A DNA stretch of 64,000 bases from Caccoplasma sp905210875 (GCA_963931635.1 OZ007034.1:186001-250000); one strand, 5' to 3'; positions 38,862 to 48,197 are shown, numbered from the stretch's first letter. The notes: generated by a model from the letters alone, not told the origin. Translations and numbers: made by a program.

Positions 38862-39855
38862 TACCGGTATCGCTGCCGATGCCGTTTATGGTTAAATTCA
38901 ACCGGAAATAGGCGGCATATCCAGTCGATACGTCCGTGGCGGTCGATGTACCGCTAAGGGTTCTTTCGGCCGTTCCGTCGGTGAGGGTTATCGTCCACGG
39001 AAATTCCATGACAATTGGTTGAAAGAGATAAAGATCGAACCGCCCGTAGAAATTGTTGCCCGGAGTGGCGGTAAACGTATAATCGGGCAAAGCCTCCTGA
39101 GCCTCATAACTGTTGGCCGCAGGATTGAAATAGAACCCTTTTCCTATCTGGTTTTTGAGCGTAAAGGTCTTGACACGCCAAGCGGCAAAAGCTCCTCCGG
39201 AACGAAAATCGTCGGAGAGATTGTAAATAACATCAAACTTGGCAGCCACATGGTAACAAACAAGAGGCTCATTCACTGCATTCTCATCGGTAAGCAACCT
39301 GCCGTTACCGGCATAGACATCGGCAATGCTTACAGAAGAGCCGTCGGCTTGGACGGAAGAAAGTTGTAGAGAGGCAACTGTCGATTCATCAAGTGTTACA
39401 GCGCCACTTCGTACCTGGTCGACCAGCGTTTCCATATCGGTCAAAGGGTCGTACGAAGCAACGGCATAGAGCATCACCTCATCGGCGTCGGGCAACGGTA
39501 GCTGTATCGTTCGCTCATAACTTATAATCGTCCCGGTGGCATCGGGTACGGAAATCCAAGAATCAGGTGTAATCTGATCCAAACGTAAGGCCGATATTTG
39601 AGGCCCCGTATTTCCCGTCGTAGAATTGAGTGGGGTAAAGGCGGTAAAGAAATAGAGATATCGGGGTATTTGCAGGGTCGACACCACTCCGGGATCGCCG
39701 GGTGTGCGCTGCCCGAGGTAGGTGTCGGCAGGGACACGTATCACCACCGTTCGATAGCGGGTGATGTCCACGACCTCATCCTTGCTGCAACCTATCGGTA
39801 CCAGCAGGAGTGCCAGCAACAATATCACAAATAGTTTTCTCAACATCTTTATCAT
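38854..39855 (-). CDS. Fimbrial-locus lipoprotein
   Basis: This 333-residue protein has a lipoprotein signal (MLRKLFVILLLALLLVPIGC, Cys near residue 23). The mature part is beta-rich: YRTVVIRVPADTYLG near the start, LPDADEVMLYAVASYDPLTD in the middle and a C-terminal AAYFRLNLTINGIG strand that looks like a donor or terminal beta strand. It overlaps both neighbours by a few bases (4 bp with the Mfa2-like gene, 8 bp with the giant gene), so it is part of a tightly coupled operon. By position it corresponds to accessory minor pilins such as P. gingivalis Mfa3/Mfa4 or FimC-E, but I see no specific match. Confidence 0.75.
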   Translation of the reverse strand: MIKMLRKLFVILLLALLLVPIGCSKDEVVDITRYRTVVIRVPADTYLGQRTPGDPGVVSTLQIPRYLYFFTAFTPLNSTTGNTGPQISALRLDQITPDSWISVPDATGTIISYERTIQLPLPDADEVMLYAVASYDPLTDMETLVDQVRSGAVTLDESTVASLQLSSVQADGSSVSIADVYAGNGRLLTDENAVNEPLVCYHVAAKFDVIYNLSDDFRSGGAFAAWRVKTFTLKNQIGKGFYFNPAANSYEAQEALPDYTFTATPGNNFYGRFDLYLFQPIVMEFPWTITLTDGTAERTLSGTSTATDVSTGYAAYFRLNLTINGIGSDTGNE

Positions 39856-40865
39856 ATTTCAATGTTATGGTCACCGCCGGGTTTCCAGTCGAGAGTAACC
39901 GAGACAGAAACTTCGGCGCCGTGATATATAATCTCTCCGTCGTCGGAGATGGTTGCTTTCAGAATTTTAGGTTCTCCGGCAGCCAGCGGCTCCCGGACAG
40001 AGAGTATGTTGCGGGTCGTTTTCCCGCCACGGGTTACATAGACGTGCATCTGCCAGTATTCGGTATCGCCCCATGTGGCGCGCTGCACGGGCTCTTCGGC
40101 CTTCGACGGGAAACATATTCCGTAGGAAGCCACCATATCGTCGGTAAGCACGTTGGAGGTGCGCACGATGGTAGGCGAAGAGAAGTCGTAGGTGCTGTCG
40201 GCAAAGGAGTAGCCGGCCGCGGTATTGACGATGTACGACTCAACACTGTCGACGGCCGGTGTGAGTACCAGCGCCACCGCACTGTTGGTCATAGTAAGGG
40301 GTATGTGTACATTCTTGTCGGTTCCGTCGCACTCGATACTCTGTGTGGCGTGATAGATACCGTAAGAAAACGATTCAAGGGTATCACTGTCAATATAACT
40401 TATTGCATAGTGGTCGAGGTGGTGATGCCCCGAAGAAGCACAAACCGCCTCGGTAGCGACATTGGCCACAGGTACATGATGATAGGTACCCTGCGGCAGA
40501 TAAAGCGAGTAAGATACCTCATTGGTACCGCCGGCCTCAACTATCTCGTTATGAGCGGCAGAGCGGCTTTCGCTTTCAAAGAAAGGCACTTCGAGGTGAT
40601 GTATTTCTCCCGAAAATACCGGATTGAACTTCTCAATAAGTTGTCGGGCCATCTCCTGCTCGGCTACACTCGACGAAAGATTGTCGGTTACCACCTGCTC
40701 CATGCTCAACTCGGATGTAAACCGAAAATGCAAATCGCAATACGAACCACACTCCGACAAGTCTTCGTTGATACACGAAGTAGTCAGGAGCAATCCTATC
40801 GTGGTGCCAAGCATGGACAACCTTCTTAGGAGAGAGAAACGGTATGTCGACAAATTATCGGGCAT
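39852..40865 (-). CDS. FimB/Mfa2-family fimbrial anchor subunit
   Basis: The protein (337 residues from the ATG at 40865) carries a lipoprotein signal with lipobox LLTTSC followed by INEDLSECGSYCDLHFRF, the N-terminal pattern of FimB/Mfa2 proteins. The body has two transthyretin-like beta domains and a C-terminal strand (AEVSVSVTLDWKPGGDHNIEI). In P. gingivalis these subunits anchor the pilus to the outer membrane and limit its length. Start choice: 40865 gives an Arg-rich n-region. An alternative ATG at 40814, preceded by AAGAAGG, would give a shorter signal without basic residues. Confidence 0.88.
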   Translation of the reverse strand: MPDNLSTYRFSLLRRLSMLGTTIGLLLTTSCINEDLSECGSYCDLHFRFTSELSMEQVVTDNLSSSVAEQEMARQLIEKFNPVFSGEIHHLEVPFFESESRSAAHNEIVEAGGTNEVSYSLYLPQGTYHHVPVANVATEAVCASSGHHHLDHYAISYIDSDTLESFSYGIYHATQSIECDGTDKNVHIPLTMTNSAVALVLTPAVDSVESYIVNTAAGYSFADSTYDFSSPTIVRTSNVLTDDMVASYGICFPSKAEEPVQRATWGDTEYWQMHVYVTRGGKTTRNILSVREPLAAGEPKILKATISDDGEIIYHGAEVSVSVTLDWKPGGDHNIEI

Positions 40866-40968
40866 TTGAGAAGTATCAAAAATTCTTATTTGTGAAAAAG
40901 GAGACGGGAACGATGGGAACGTCAATGTTCCCGTCTCCTTAAATTATAGGTTTATAATCGAAAAAAGA

Positions 40969-42735
40969 TTATTCAATATCTTCGTTTATCACGATACCCT
41001 GCTGCCAAGTAAGATCAACTTTGAGAGAAAATTCGAGTTGAGCAGCGGTCAAGTCGGGTAATGTGGCATAAGCGTTTTTAAGCGATGTAATATTCAGGTT
41101 AGCCGTTGTATAATAATCCGAAGCAAACACCTGGTTGGGAGTACCACTTGCGGCATACGGATCGAGCTGACCAACGAGGTAGAAAGTTGCGCCCGAAGGA
41201 ATAATTGAAGGCTGATTATTAACAGCTTTACCATAGAAAGCAGGACCATTGTTGGTAACCTGCAAAGCAATGTTTACTACAGCGTCGCTACCAGCATTCG
41301 TTGCAAGTTTAGAAGGCAAGCCCAATACATAAGAACTTACCTCTACGCTATTAAAGTCAACAGCATAAGCTATCTCGGCAGCTTCGGCCACAACCTCATC
41401 GTCATAAACCATATTTACCCAATCGTTGGTTGTGTTCTCAAAGTTCCATCCTACTGATGCAGGTTGGCCACCTACTATTACACCCGTCAATGTAAAAGCC
41501 GGAGTTCCTTCATTGGCTACATTTACCTCGGTTTCACTGGTACCATCGGCAGCATTTGCTTTCAATAGATTACTACCGGCTTTCACTTTTACATCGAGGC
41601 GACCTACAGCATAGTTTACTGTTTTATTCAGAGCAATCTTGGTCGTGGCAGCCGAGATGGTTGCTCTTGTACCACCGGACCACAAACCGCCTCCACCCCA
41701 GCTATACCCGTCAACTGTTCCACTGGTATAGTCAATAGGGAATGCATTGGTCATGTAATAGAGTGTGGTAGGATAGCTGAGTTGTGAACCGGTGGCAAGA
41801 ATATTTTCATCTAATTCGGCAGCATCATCGGAAGAGTTTCCAGCCCAATCGAATGCATAAAGAGCGACCGGCATATCGCCATAGTTGCCATAGAAAGTCG
41901 TCACAGCAGTCTCTGCACTGGTGATTTCGTCTTTCAGGTTATTGATAGCAGTTTCATAAGCCGAAGACGTTGTTGCAGAACTGGAAGAGTTGGCGGCTGT
42001 TTCCAACGTATTCAAGAGATAAGCCATCTGTCCTTCGGCAACCGACGATGTTCCACCAGCAACCAAACTACTTAAAACCTGATAAATAGCATCTTGCGTA
42101 GCCGTACCTCCAACAGACTCAGCTTCTGTCATTACGGCAGCAATAGCGGTACGAAGGTCTCTTAATGCGCTTGAAAAATCGGCCAACCCGGCAGGTGCGT
42201 CAATATTGGTCAAAGAGAATGAAATATTTGCCGGAGTATTCGATGTAGCCATTGGAGCACTTATATAACTGGCTGTCAGTTTATTTTTTTCTGAGCTACT
42301 AGGCGATTCACCATAAAGGAGGAAAGCCACATCACCATAAGGCAAGGTTACATTGGTATATGTCTCCACACCATTGTTCCATGCATTATTACTAATATTC
42401 CCCAAACTCTGTTGATTACCGGTAAAAATTGAAGTGGCTTCTACATAGCCGTCAGCACTGATATTGGAGAACGGAAGCAGATAAATCTTCTCCATACCAT
42501 TAAATGTCGTACCGTCCTGCTGTACATAGTCGGCAGTAGAACGTTGCATTTTGGCACGAGGAACCGAAATAGTAATTTGAGTTTTCACTTCATCTGAAGC
42601 TCCGGGAACTACTGCAACATCGGACCCAGCCATTAATTCTTCTTCCTCGCTACTACATGATGTAAAAGCGACACCTGAAACAAGTAGGGCACTTGCCAAG
42701 GCAAATTTCCATGTTTTTTTCATGTTTTTTTTCAT
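40969..42735 (-). CDS. Fimbrillin-like major subunit (lipoprotein)
   Basis: The 588-residue protein has a lipoprotein signal ending VAFTSC, then an acidic linker (SSEEEELMAGSD) and the typical fimbrillin start VKTQITISVPRAKMQRSTADYV. In FimA/Mfa1-type pilins, cleavage after an Arg in this region exposes a groove that accepts the C-terminal strand of the next subunit; Arg residues are available here. It ends in a short beta strand (FSLKVDLTWQQGIVINEDIE), consistent with strand exchange. It is the largest true pilin of the operon and is followed by the Mfa2-like anchor, so I infer it is the shaft subunit. It is longer than most FimA proteins, with an Ala/Ser/Thr-rich helical insert around residues 185-270. 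Confidence 0.82.
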   Translation of the reverse strand: MKKNMKKTWKFALASALLVSGVAFTSCSSEEEELMAGSDVAVVPGASDEVKTQITISVPRAKMQRSTADYVQQDGTTFNGMEKIYLLPFSNISADGYVEATSIFTGNQQSLGNISNNAWNNGVETYTNVTLPYGDVAFLLYGESPSSSEKNKLTASYISAPMATSNTPANISFSLTNIDAPAGLADFSSALRDLRTAIAAVMTEAESVGGTATQDAIYQVLSSLVAGGTSSVAEGQMAYLLNTLETAANSSSSATTSSAYETAINNLKDEITSAETAVTTFYGNYGDMPVALYAFDWAGNSSDDAAELDENILATGSQLSYPTTLYYMTNAFPIDYTSGTVDGYSWGGGGLWSGGTRATISAATTKIALNKTVNYAVGRLDVKVKAGSNLLKANAADGTSETEVNVANEGTPAFTLTGVIVGGQPASVGWNFENTTNDWVNMVYDDEVVAEAAEIAYAVDFNSVEVSSYVLGLPSKLATNAGSDAVVNIALQVTNNGPAFYGKAVNNQPSIIPSGATFYLVGQLDPYAASGTPNQVFASDYYTTANLNITSLKNAYATLPDLTAAQLEFSLKVDLTWQQGIVINEDIE

Positions 42736-42813
42736 TTTAGTTAATTAAAGGAGTTTTTTATGTTTCTATTTTGGTATTTTTATTCAAACATCCTAATTAA
42801 TAAGTATCAGAAT

Positions 42814-44385
42814 CTATTCGAAATCATCATTTAAACGGCGCTTTATCAAAAAAACATTATAAGCAGCCGACTCATCACCCGCATCGGCTGCCCGTTGTAG
42901 ATAAGCGAGTGCCTGAGCAATATCACCATTAACGTAATAAGCATTACCCAATGCATTGTAACTGCGACTATCGTAGGCCACTGTTTTAAGCATAGTCAAA
43001 GCCTCGGCCGAATAGCCACTATTGAGTAACCCGATAGCCCGATTGATAATAATCGCTACACGATCGGGAGCGTTATCATAATAGATGCGTACGTATCCGG
43101 CATTACGCAATTCAGGCATGGCCTTATCAATCAAATAACGATATGCTCTCCCGCCATCAAATTGACGCAGAGCACGCTCTCTGTCTACTGGGTCGGCAAT
43201 GGTATCGATAAGTTGCAGCAGGTTATTATAAAAAGTACCTGCTGTATCGACATCCGAAATATAATCGCGTAACTCTGCCCATGCCGGACCGCCCGACACT
43301 ATTCGGAACAGAGAATCGGGATAACCGGTACGTTCTTGTATATACTGAGCCAATGACTCGGCTCGCTGCTGAGCCAAACCAATATTATAGTCCAAAGGTC
43401 CTTCAGGCGATGCTAAACCTATGACCTCGATAAACCGCACATCTGCCGCACTGTCGGCAGCTACACGCTGAGTAAGATATATAATCTTATCCAATGTTTC
43501 TTTATTGGAACGGAAAGACGGATTCAATACATATCGATTTACCGGATAATAAACATACAATACCCCCGGCTCCTTACGCAATACTTGCGAACCATCATAG
43601 GGCCGATAATCGGAGATGTGATGCAACACAGGATTTTCTTGTGCCAACGGATATATTTGAGGCATTATCAGAGGTAATTGGGGACGATATGGAGGTATAT
43701 ACCTGAACGACTGCCTACATTGCGGGTCAAGCGTATCGACCGAGCAGCAACCCTCTCTCTCCCTATTCAGACAAAGAGTTACGTTTCCGTAACGCATCCA
43801 AGGCTTTGCAGCAATACGCATCTCATACCACAATGTGTCGCCGGGAGCCGACTTGGGTACCGAGGGGTACCACTCCTGACGACCGTCAAGCCAAGCCTTG
43901 CGGATATTGTAGCGACGGTGCCGCTTGCCTTGGAACACGACAGGCGGAAGTGATAATGTATCGCTCTCTCCACATAACGAAGGCGAGAACCATAGACAAT
44001 AGTCTTTCTTCACATCACGCTTTGAAACCGTGAGAGGGAATTGCACCGTGAGGGCAAAACTGTCGGCCCACTCGATGAGCAACGTGTCAGGCACACCAAG
44101 ACCCGACACCGAACGCACTGCAAGACTGTCGGCAATTATCGGAGTAACGGCATGGGTAGCCGTCTTGGGATAAGAATTAACGACATATCGGGTAGAAACC
44201 ATGAGTGTCGTATCGGTAACAAGTTCCCCATTATATAAGCGTGTGCTTATCACCCGAGCCGTATCATGAACAAAAGCCGTATCGGCCGATACCTGATACG
44301 GGGAAATAAACGGCATTGCATAACCTCTTGGCAAAAAGGCCATAGCCGCACAAACACATATAAAACTGGCAATTATCTTGTTCAT
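42814..44385 (-). CDS. DUF3868-like OmpA-family protein of the fimbrial locus
   Basis: The 523-residue product has a signal peptide (MNKIIASFICVCAAMAFLPRGYA). Its N-terminal half (to about residue 280) is an Ig-like beta region resembling DUF3868. It is followed by an OmpA C-terminal-like domain (RFIEVIGLASPEGPLDYNIGLAQQRAESLAQYI) that may bind peptidoglycan. Residues about 440-520 contain TPR/Sel1-like helices (AEALTMLKTVAYDSRSYNALGNAYYVNGDIAQALAYLQRAADAGDESAAYN). DUF3868 genes are regularly found between DUF3575 and fimbrillin genes in Bacteroides, where they are thought to help pilus assembly or anchoring. The ATG at 44385 leaves a 4-bp gap to the upstream gene. Confidence 0.82.
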   Translation of the reverse strand: MNKIIASFICVCAAMAFLPRGYAMPFISPYQVSADTAFVHDTARVISTRLYNGELVTDTTLMVSTRYVVNSYPKTATHAVTPIIADSLAVRSVSGLGVPDTLLIEWADSFALTVQFPLTVSKRDVKKDYCLWFSPSLCGESDTLSLPPVVFQGKRHRRYNIRKAWLDGRQEWYPSVPKSAPGDTLWYEMRIAAKPWMRYGNVTLCLNREREGCCSVDTLDPQCRQSFRYIPPYRPQLPLIMPQIYPLAQENPVLHHISDYRPYDGSQVLRKEPGVLYVYYPVNRYVLNPSFRSNKETLDKIIYLTQRVAADSAADVRFIEVIGLASPEGPLDYNIGLAQQRAESLAQYIQERTGYPDSLFRIVSGGPAWAELRDYISDVDTAGTFYNNLLQLIDTIADPVDRERALRQFDGGRAYRYLIDKAMPELRNAGYVRIYYDNAPDRVAIIINRAIGLLNSGYSAEALTMLKTVAYDSRSYNALGNAYYVNGDIAQALAYLQRAADAGDESAAYNVFLIKRRLNDDFE

Positions 44386-44389
44386 GGCA

Positions 44390-45016
44390 TCAATCAATTA
44401 CATAAACCACCGAAAGCGAGAGCTTCGTAGGCATAAAAATGTTCTTTTTAGCAATTCCCATATAACGGCCGCAGTTCTTGCAGCGGTAATACTTGGAACA
44501 GGTATGCGCAAAACCCAGTCCAATGGCCCCCTCTATACTCCATCGTTTGTTGATGATGTGGTGATAACCATAGACGAGACCTCCTCCGTAGAGATTTCCC
44601 TGAAAACGATAACGTTGCAACTGATTCCAGATTCCAAACGGCAGGTGTATGTTACCTGCATTATAGTGCATATACAACAAATGTGCTCCCACGAAATGTC
44701 CGCCGAAAGGAGCACATATCCAATAACGAGCCTCGGGTTGTACCGAAATATGTCGCCACTTCTTGTTGTCGCCAAATGTGAAAGGATTGTAACTAAGTGC
44801 CATGTCAAGAGTCCACTTAGGCGCAACACGGTATTCAAATTCCAAATTAGGAGACAAGGTTGCCCACCCCAAAGCATTGGTCTTTAAGGCCATATCCTGA
44901 GCCACAACTGTACCCGGAAAAAGCAACATACCCCATAGCACTATACTCCTCCCTTTGGGATAGAGCCTTTGAAAAACGTTCTCAATTATAAACTTCATTC
45001 TTGTAGCCATTTTCAT
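44390..45016 (-). CDS. DUF3575-like outer-membrane protein, first gene of the fimbrial operon
   Basis: The 208-residue protein has an N-terminal hydrophobic signal (SIVLWGMLLFPGTVVAQ) and then the DUF3575 start DMALKTNALGWATLSPNLEFEYRVAPKWTLDMALSY, followed by amphipathic strands and a terminal strand MPTKLSLSVVYVID, consistent with a small beta-barrel. Its C-terminal part contains YRCKNCGRYMG, a Cys pair of unknown role. Several Met codons near the start (45016, 45010, 44998) are possible; I took the first. It is transcribed towards the DUF3868, fimbrillin and Mfa2 genes. Confidence 0.8.
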   Translation of the reverse strand: MKMATRMKFIIENVFQRLYPKGRSIVLWGMLLFPGTVVAQDMALKTNALGWATLSPNLEFEYRVAPKWTLDMALSYNPFTFGDNKKWRHISVQPEARYWICAPFGGHFVGAHLLYMHYNAGNIHLPFGIWNQLQRYRFQGNLYGGGLVYGYHHIINKRWSIEGAIGLGFAHTCSKYYRCKNCGRYMGIAKKNIFMPTKLSLSVVYVID

Positions 45017-45029
45017 GACATCATATGGA

Positions 45030-45046
45030 AAGAATGACTCATTCTT
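45030..45046. promoter_or_regulatory. Palindrome just upstream of the fimbrial operon
   Basis: AAGAATGA-C-TCATTCTT is a perfect 8-bp inverted repeat with a single central base, 14 bp upstream of the first start codon. It could be a regulator site or an RNA hairpin near the ribosome-binding region. Confidence 0.4.
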
Positions 45047-45220
45047 ACTTGCAAGGAAACGGCTATCCCAATCAAAAACTCAACACCATTCAGAAAAGAA
45101 AAATAACAGAAATAATCAACGCAAACTCACTTTCATCTATACTATTCTACTACTATTCTTTCCTAATATACAACACAAAAACTAACCATATCCTTTATTA
45201 ATTATTCACTAAATATATTG

Positions 45221-45228
45221 CAAAGTTA
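45221..45228 (-). promoter_or_regulatory. -7 box of the fimbrial operon
   Basis: Minus-strand TAACTTTG (forward CAAAGTTA) is a perfect TAnnTTTG box about 205 bp upstream of the first fimbrial gene. No -33 TTTG is visible at 19-20 bp. The long leader between it and the gene is AT-rich and includes the 45030-45046 palindrome. Confidence 0.45.
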
Positions 45229-45436
45229 ATAATCTATTTCGATTAAAAAAATAGTTTATAAAGAAAATCGATAAAATTTAATATATAACAATATATCTGC
45301 AATATGTAAAATAAAATCTTACATCTGCAACCATACGGCTTTTAGTCAAAACAATTCATATACAGAAACATGATATGTCAGACTTTGTTTTGTTCAAATA
45401 TATGTTATTAAACACAATTTTGACAAATAAAAAAAA

Positions 45437-45542
45437 GATTGATTATCTCACGATAACCAATCTCCGTAACCTAAATTTAATACCATGAAAAACACTGTTC
45501 TCAAATGTACATATTTATAACAAACAAACCAAAATTTGTTTG
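45437..45542 (+). other. Orphan leader-like block: hairpin, 11-codon ORF, second inverted repeat
   Basis: Within the 841-bp AT-rich gap 45017-45857 lies an ordered block. GATTG-A-TTATC (45437-45447) pairs with GATAA-C-CAATC (45452-45462). It is followed by CTAAATTTAATACC, which resembles a Bacteroidetes gene leader, then ATG AAA AAC ACT and a stop after 11 codons (45485-45520). CAAACAAA (45521-45528) and TTTGTTTG (45535-45542) then form a perfect inverted repeat. It could be the 5' remnant of a lost gene or a leader-peptide/attenuator without its gene. The rest of the gap shows no gene. Confidence 0.35.
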
Positions 45543-45832
45543 CTTAGAAGTTGTATTTTTTAACTATTTTAACAATCGGGACAAGACTATAAGACATTTT
45601 TTCTTTCAATTTCATCTAAGAAAAGATGGAATATGACGCACAATCAATCATAGCATATTATAAATTAGATATTTGACACAGTTATAAAATATAAAAAATG
45701 CAAGAACATAAAAGTCCAGCTGTTGTGGAGCAGAAACAATCGACCTAAAACATGAGACCATGGAAAAATAGATGGCAATAAGTATTCGGCTATATTTTCT
45801 ATCAAAAAGTCGCATTATCTCAATAAAAAATG

Positions 45833-45840
45833 TATTTTTG
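45833..45840 (+). promoter_or_regulatory. -7 box of metF
   Basis: TATTTTTG (TAnnTTTG) ends 17 bp before the metF ATG, the same spacing and flanking sequence as at mfd. No clear -33 element. Confidence 0.5.
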
Positions 45841-45857
45841 CCCTAAAATGAAAAATA

Positions 45858-46808
45858 ATGAATGTTGCCGAAATAATTAAAAGCAGTCGACAAACAGCCT
45901 TCTCGTTTGAAGTCCTCCCCCCTCTGAAAGGGAACAGCATAAGCAAAGTTTTTGATACCATCGATGCGCTGCGCGAGTTCGAGCCCAAATACATCAATAT
46001 CACCTCACACCGGAGCGAACTTATCTACAAGGCTACCGACAACGGCCTCTACCAGAGGGTATCGGAAAAGAGCCGCCCCGGCTCCGTAGCCGTAGCTGCC
46101 GCCATACAGTACAAGTATCATATACCGGCTGTTCCACACCTGATATGCAGCGGTTTTACCCGGAGTGAGACCGAGTATGCCCTTATCGACCTCAACTTTC
46201 TGGGCATTACCGACCTGCTCATACTGCGCGGCGACAAGGCCAAACACGAGGCCCGCTTCACCCCCTCGCCCGAGGGACACGCCCACGCCATCGACCTGCA
46301 ACAACAGGTCAACCGCTTCAACGAGGGATACTTTCTCGACGGGTCGCACATGACCCTCACCTCGCCCTTCTCCTACGGTGTGGCCGGCTACCCCGAGAAA
46401 CACGACGAGGCACCCAACCCCGAGACCGACCTGCGATACCTCAAAGCCAAAGTCGATGCCGGCGCCTCGTATGTGGTAACCCAAATGTTCTTCGACAACC
46501 AGAAGTACTTCGACTTTGTCAAGCGCTGCCGGGCCGAAGGCATCACCGTACCCATCGTACCGGGACTGAAACCCATTACCTCGACCCACCAACTGACGGT
46601 GCTGCCCAAGGTATTCCACGTCGACCTGCCCGAGCCATTGGCCCGAGCCCTGGCTGCCTGCCGCGACGACAACGCTGCCCGCGAGGTGGGCATAGAGTGG
46701 TGTACCGCCCAGGCTCAGGAGCTGAAACAGCAAGGCGTGCCCAGCATACACTTCTACTCGCTCATGGCCACCGAAAGCGTGCGGCGTGTAGCTGCGGCAG
46801 TATATTGA
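45858..46808 (+). CDS. metF: Methylenetetrahydrofolate reductase
   Basis: This 316-residue flavoprotein reduces 5,10-methylene-THF to 5-methyl-THF for methionine synthesis. MetF motifs are FSFEVLPPLKGNS near residue 15, NITSHRSE, PHLICSGFTRSETE, DLLILRGDKAKHE, and the C-terminal half with TQMFFDNQKYFDFV and VPIVPGLKPITS. The length is typical of the bacterial single-domain form. It is monocistronic; 148 bp separate it from holB. Confidence 0.95.
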   Translation: MNVAEIIKSSRQTAFSFEVLPPLKGNSISKVFDTIDALREFEPKYINITSHRSELIYKATDNGLYQRVSEKSRPGSVAVAAAIQYKYHIPAVPHLICSGFTRSETEYALIDLNFLGITDLLILRGDKAKHEARFTPSPEGHAHAIDLQQQVNRFNEGYFLDGSHMTLTSPFSYGVAGYPEKHDEAPNPETDLRYLKAKVDAGASYVVTQMFFDNQKYFDFVKRCRAEGITVPIVPGLKPITSTHQLTVLPKVFHVDLPEPLARALAACRDDNAAREVGIEWCTAQAQELKQQGVPSIHFYSLMATESVRRVAAAVY

Positions 46809-46956
46809 GTTGTTTCACAGCTACGAAAGGAATTGATATCGGCCAGCTAGACTCAACTCAACTCACCTTTACACTACTCTACTTACAGAAGGGAAAGAAA
46901 CTTCTCCCATCACCCAAACCGAGCTCTCACGAGCAAGCGTCAAAAAATCGAAAGAT

Positions 46957-48096
46957 ATGTTTTTCAAAGATATCATCGGACAAGAGGAACTGAAACGCCG
47001 CCTCATCGACACGGTCAAGAGCGGACACATAGCTCATGCCCAACTCTTCGAGGGGAGCGACGGGGCCGGTGCTCTACCCTTGGCCATTGCCTATGCCCGC
47101 TACCTGCAATGCACCTGCCGCGGCGACAATGACGCCTGCGGCACTTGCCCCTCGTGCCGTCAGATATCGGCCCTGATGCAACCCGACTTGCACTTCGTCT
47201 TTCCCATCGCCAACAAGAAACAGCGCAAAGAGCCCGTCTGCGACGACTACATTGCCGAATGGCGCGACTACCTGAAAGCCACCCCCTACCCCTCGGCCGA
47301 GAGCTGGCAGCAGTTCCTGGCCACCGGAAACAGCCAGCCGCTCATCTATGTACACGAGGCACACGAAATCATACGCAAACTGACGCTGAAAAGTTTTGAG
47401 TCGGAATACAAAATCATGATTATCTGGCAAGCCCACCTCATGAACGAGGCCTGTGCCAACGCCATACTGAAATTGCTCGAAGAGCCTTTTGACAAGACGC
47501 TGTTTCTGCTCGTGAGCGACCGTCCCGAAAAAATGCTTGAAACCATACGCTCACGCACCCAACGCATCAAGATTCCCCCACTTACCACCGATGCCATAGC
47601 AAATGCCCTTCAACAGCGCCACGGCCTCGACGCACAGACAGCCAATGCCGTAGCGCATGTCGCTGCCGGCGATTACCTGAAAGCTCTCGAAACCATACAG
47701 TTGAGCGAGGAACGGGAGCGTTTCTTCACCCTCTTTGTCGCCCTCATGCGGCAGGCCTATGCCCGACAGGTCAAAGAGCTTAAACGATGGAGTGAAGAGG
47801 TGGCGGCTTTGGGACGGGAAAGCGAGAAACGATTTATCGGATACTGCCAGCAGATGTTACGCGAAAGTTTCATTTACAACCAACATCGTCCGGAGCTGAA
47901 CTATACCCGTCCCGAAGAGAGTCAGTTCCTCTCCCGCTTTGCACCGTTTATCAACGGGGCCAACATTGAAGAGCTGTGCGAACTCTTCCGCCTGGCCGAA
48001 CGTGATATTGCCCAAAACGCCAACGGGAAAATCGTCTTCTTCGACGTGGCCGTACAGGTCATCATACTCATACGCAAAGGCAATCAACCGGCCTGA
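46957..48096 (+). CDS. holB: DNA polymerase III subunit delta'
   Basis: The 379-residue clamp-loader subunit begins MFFKDIIGQEELKRRLIDTVKSGHIAHAQLFEG. The P-loop position reads GSDGAGAL (33-40) and lacks GKT, as expected for a non-hydrolysing delta' subunit. Zinc-binding cysteines lie at residues 52/54, 61, 64 and 67 (CTCRGDNDACGTCPSC). The segment MNEACANAILKLLEEP and the SRTQ motif (IRSRTQRIKIPPL) are diagnostic. The C-terminal helical collar (about 230-379) is present. The following 186 bp contain the tmRNA promoter region. Confidence 0.93.
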   Translation: MFFKDIIGQEELKRRLIDTVKSGHIAHAQLFEGSDGAGALPLAIAYARYLQCTCRGDNDACGTCPSCRQISALMQPDLHFVFPIANKKQRKEPVCDDYIAEWRDYLKATPYPSAESWQQFLATGNSQPLIYVHEAHEIIRKLTLKSFESEYKIMIIWQAHLMNEACANAILKLLEEPFDKTLFLLVSDRPEKMLETIRSRTQRIKIPPLTTDAIANALQQRHGLDAQTANAVAHVAAGDYLKALETIQLSEERERFFTLFVALMRQAYARQVKELKRWSEEVAALGRESEKRFIGYCQQMLRESFIYNQHRPELNYTRPEESQFLSRFAPFINGANIEELCELFRLAERDIAQNANGKIVFFDVAVQVIILIRKGNQPA

Positions 48097-48189
48097 TATC
48101 ATTGAACCGCTTCCAAACGCCTGATAAAGGGTCGGAAGATACGTCATAAAAATTTTCTCGAAAGACATAATTTCTCCCCAAAAGTTATT

Positions 48190-48197
48190 ACCTTTGT
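48190..48197 (+). promoter_or_regulatory. -7 box upstream of tmRNA
   Basis: TACCTTTG matches TAnnTTTG and lies about 85 bp before the mature tmRNA 5' end, which would require 5' processing. No consensus -33 element is visible. Confidence 0.4.

Noticed and set aside
45017..45857. Invertible promoter for the fimbrial operon
   Set aside because: No matching pair of inverted repeats flanks the -7 box at 45221 and no site-specific recombinase gene is in the window.
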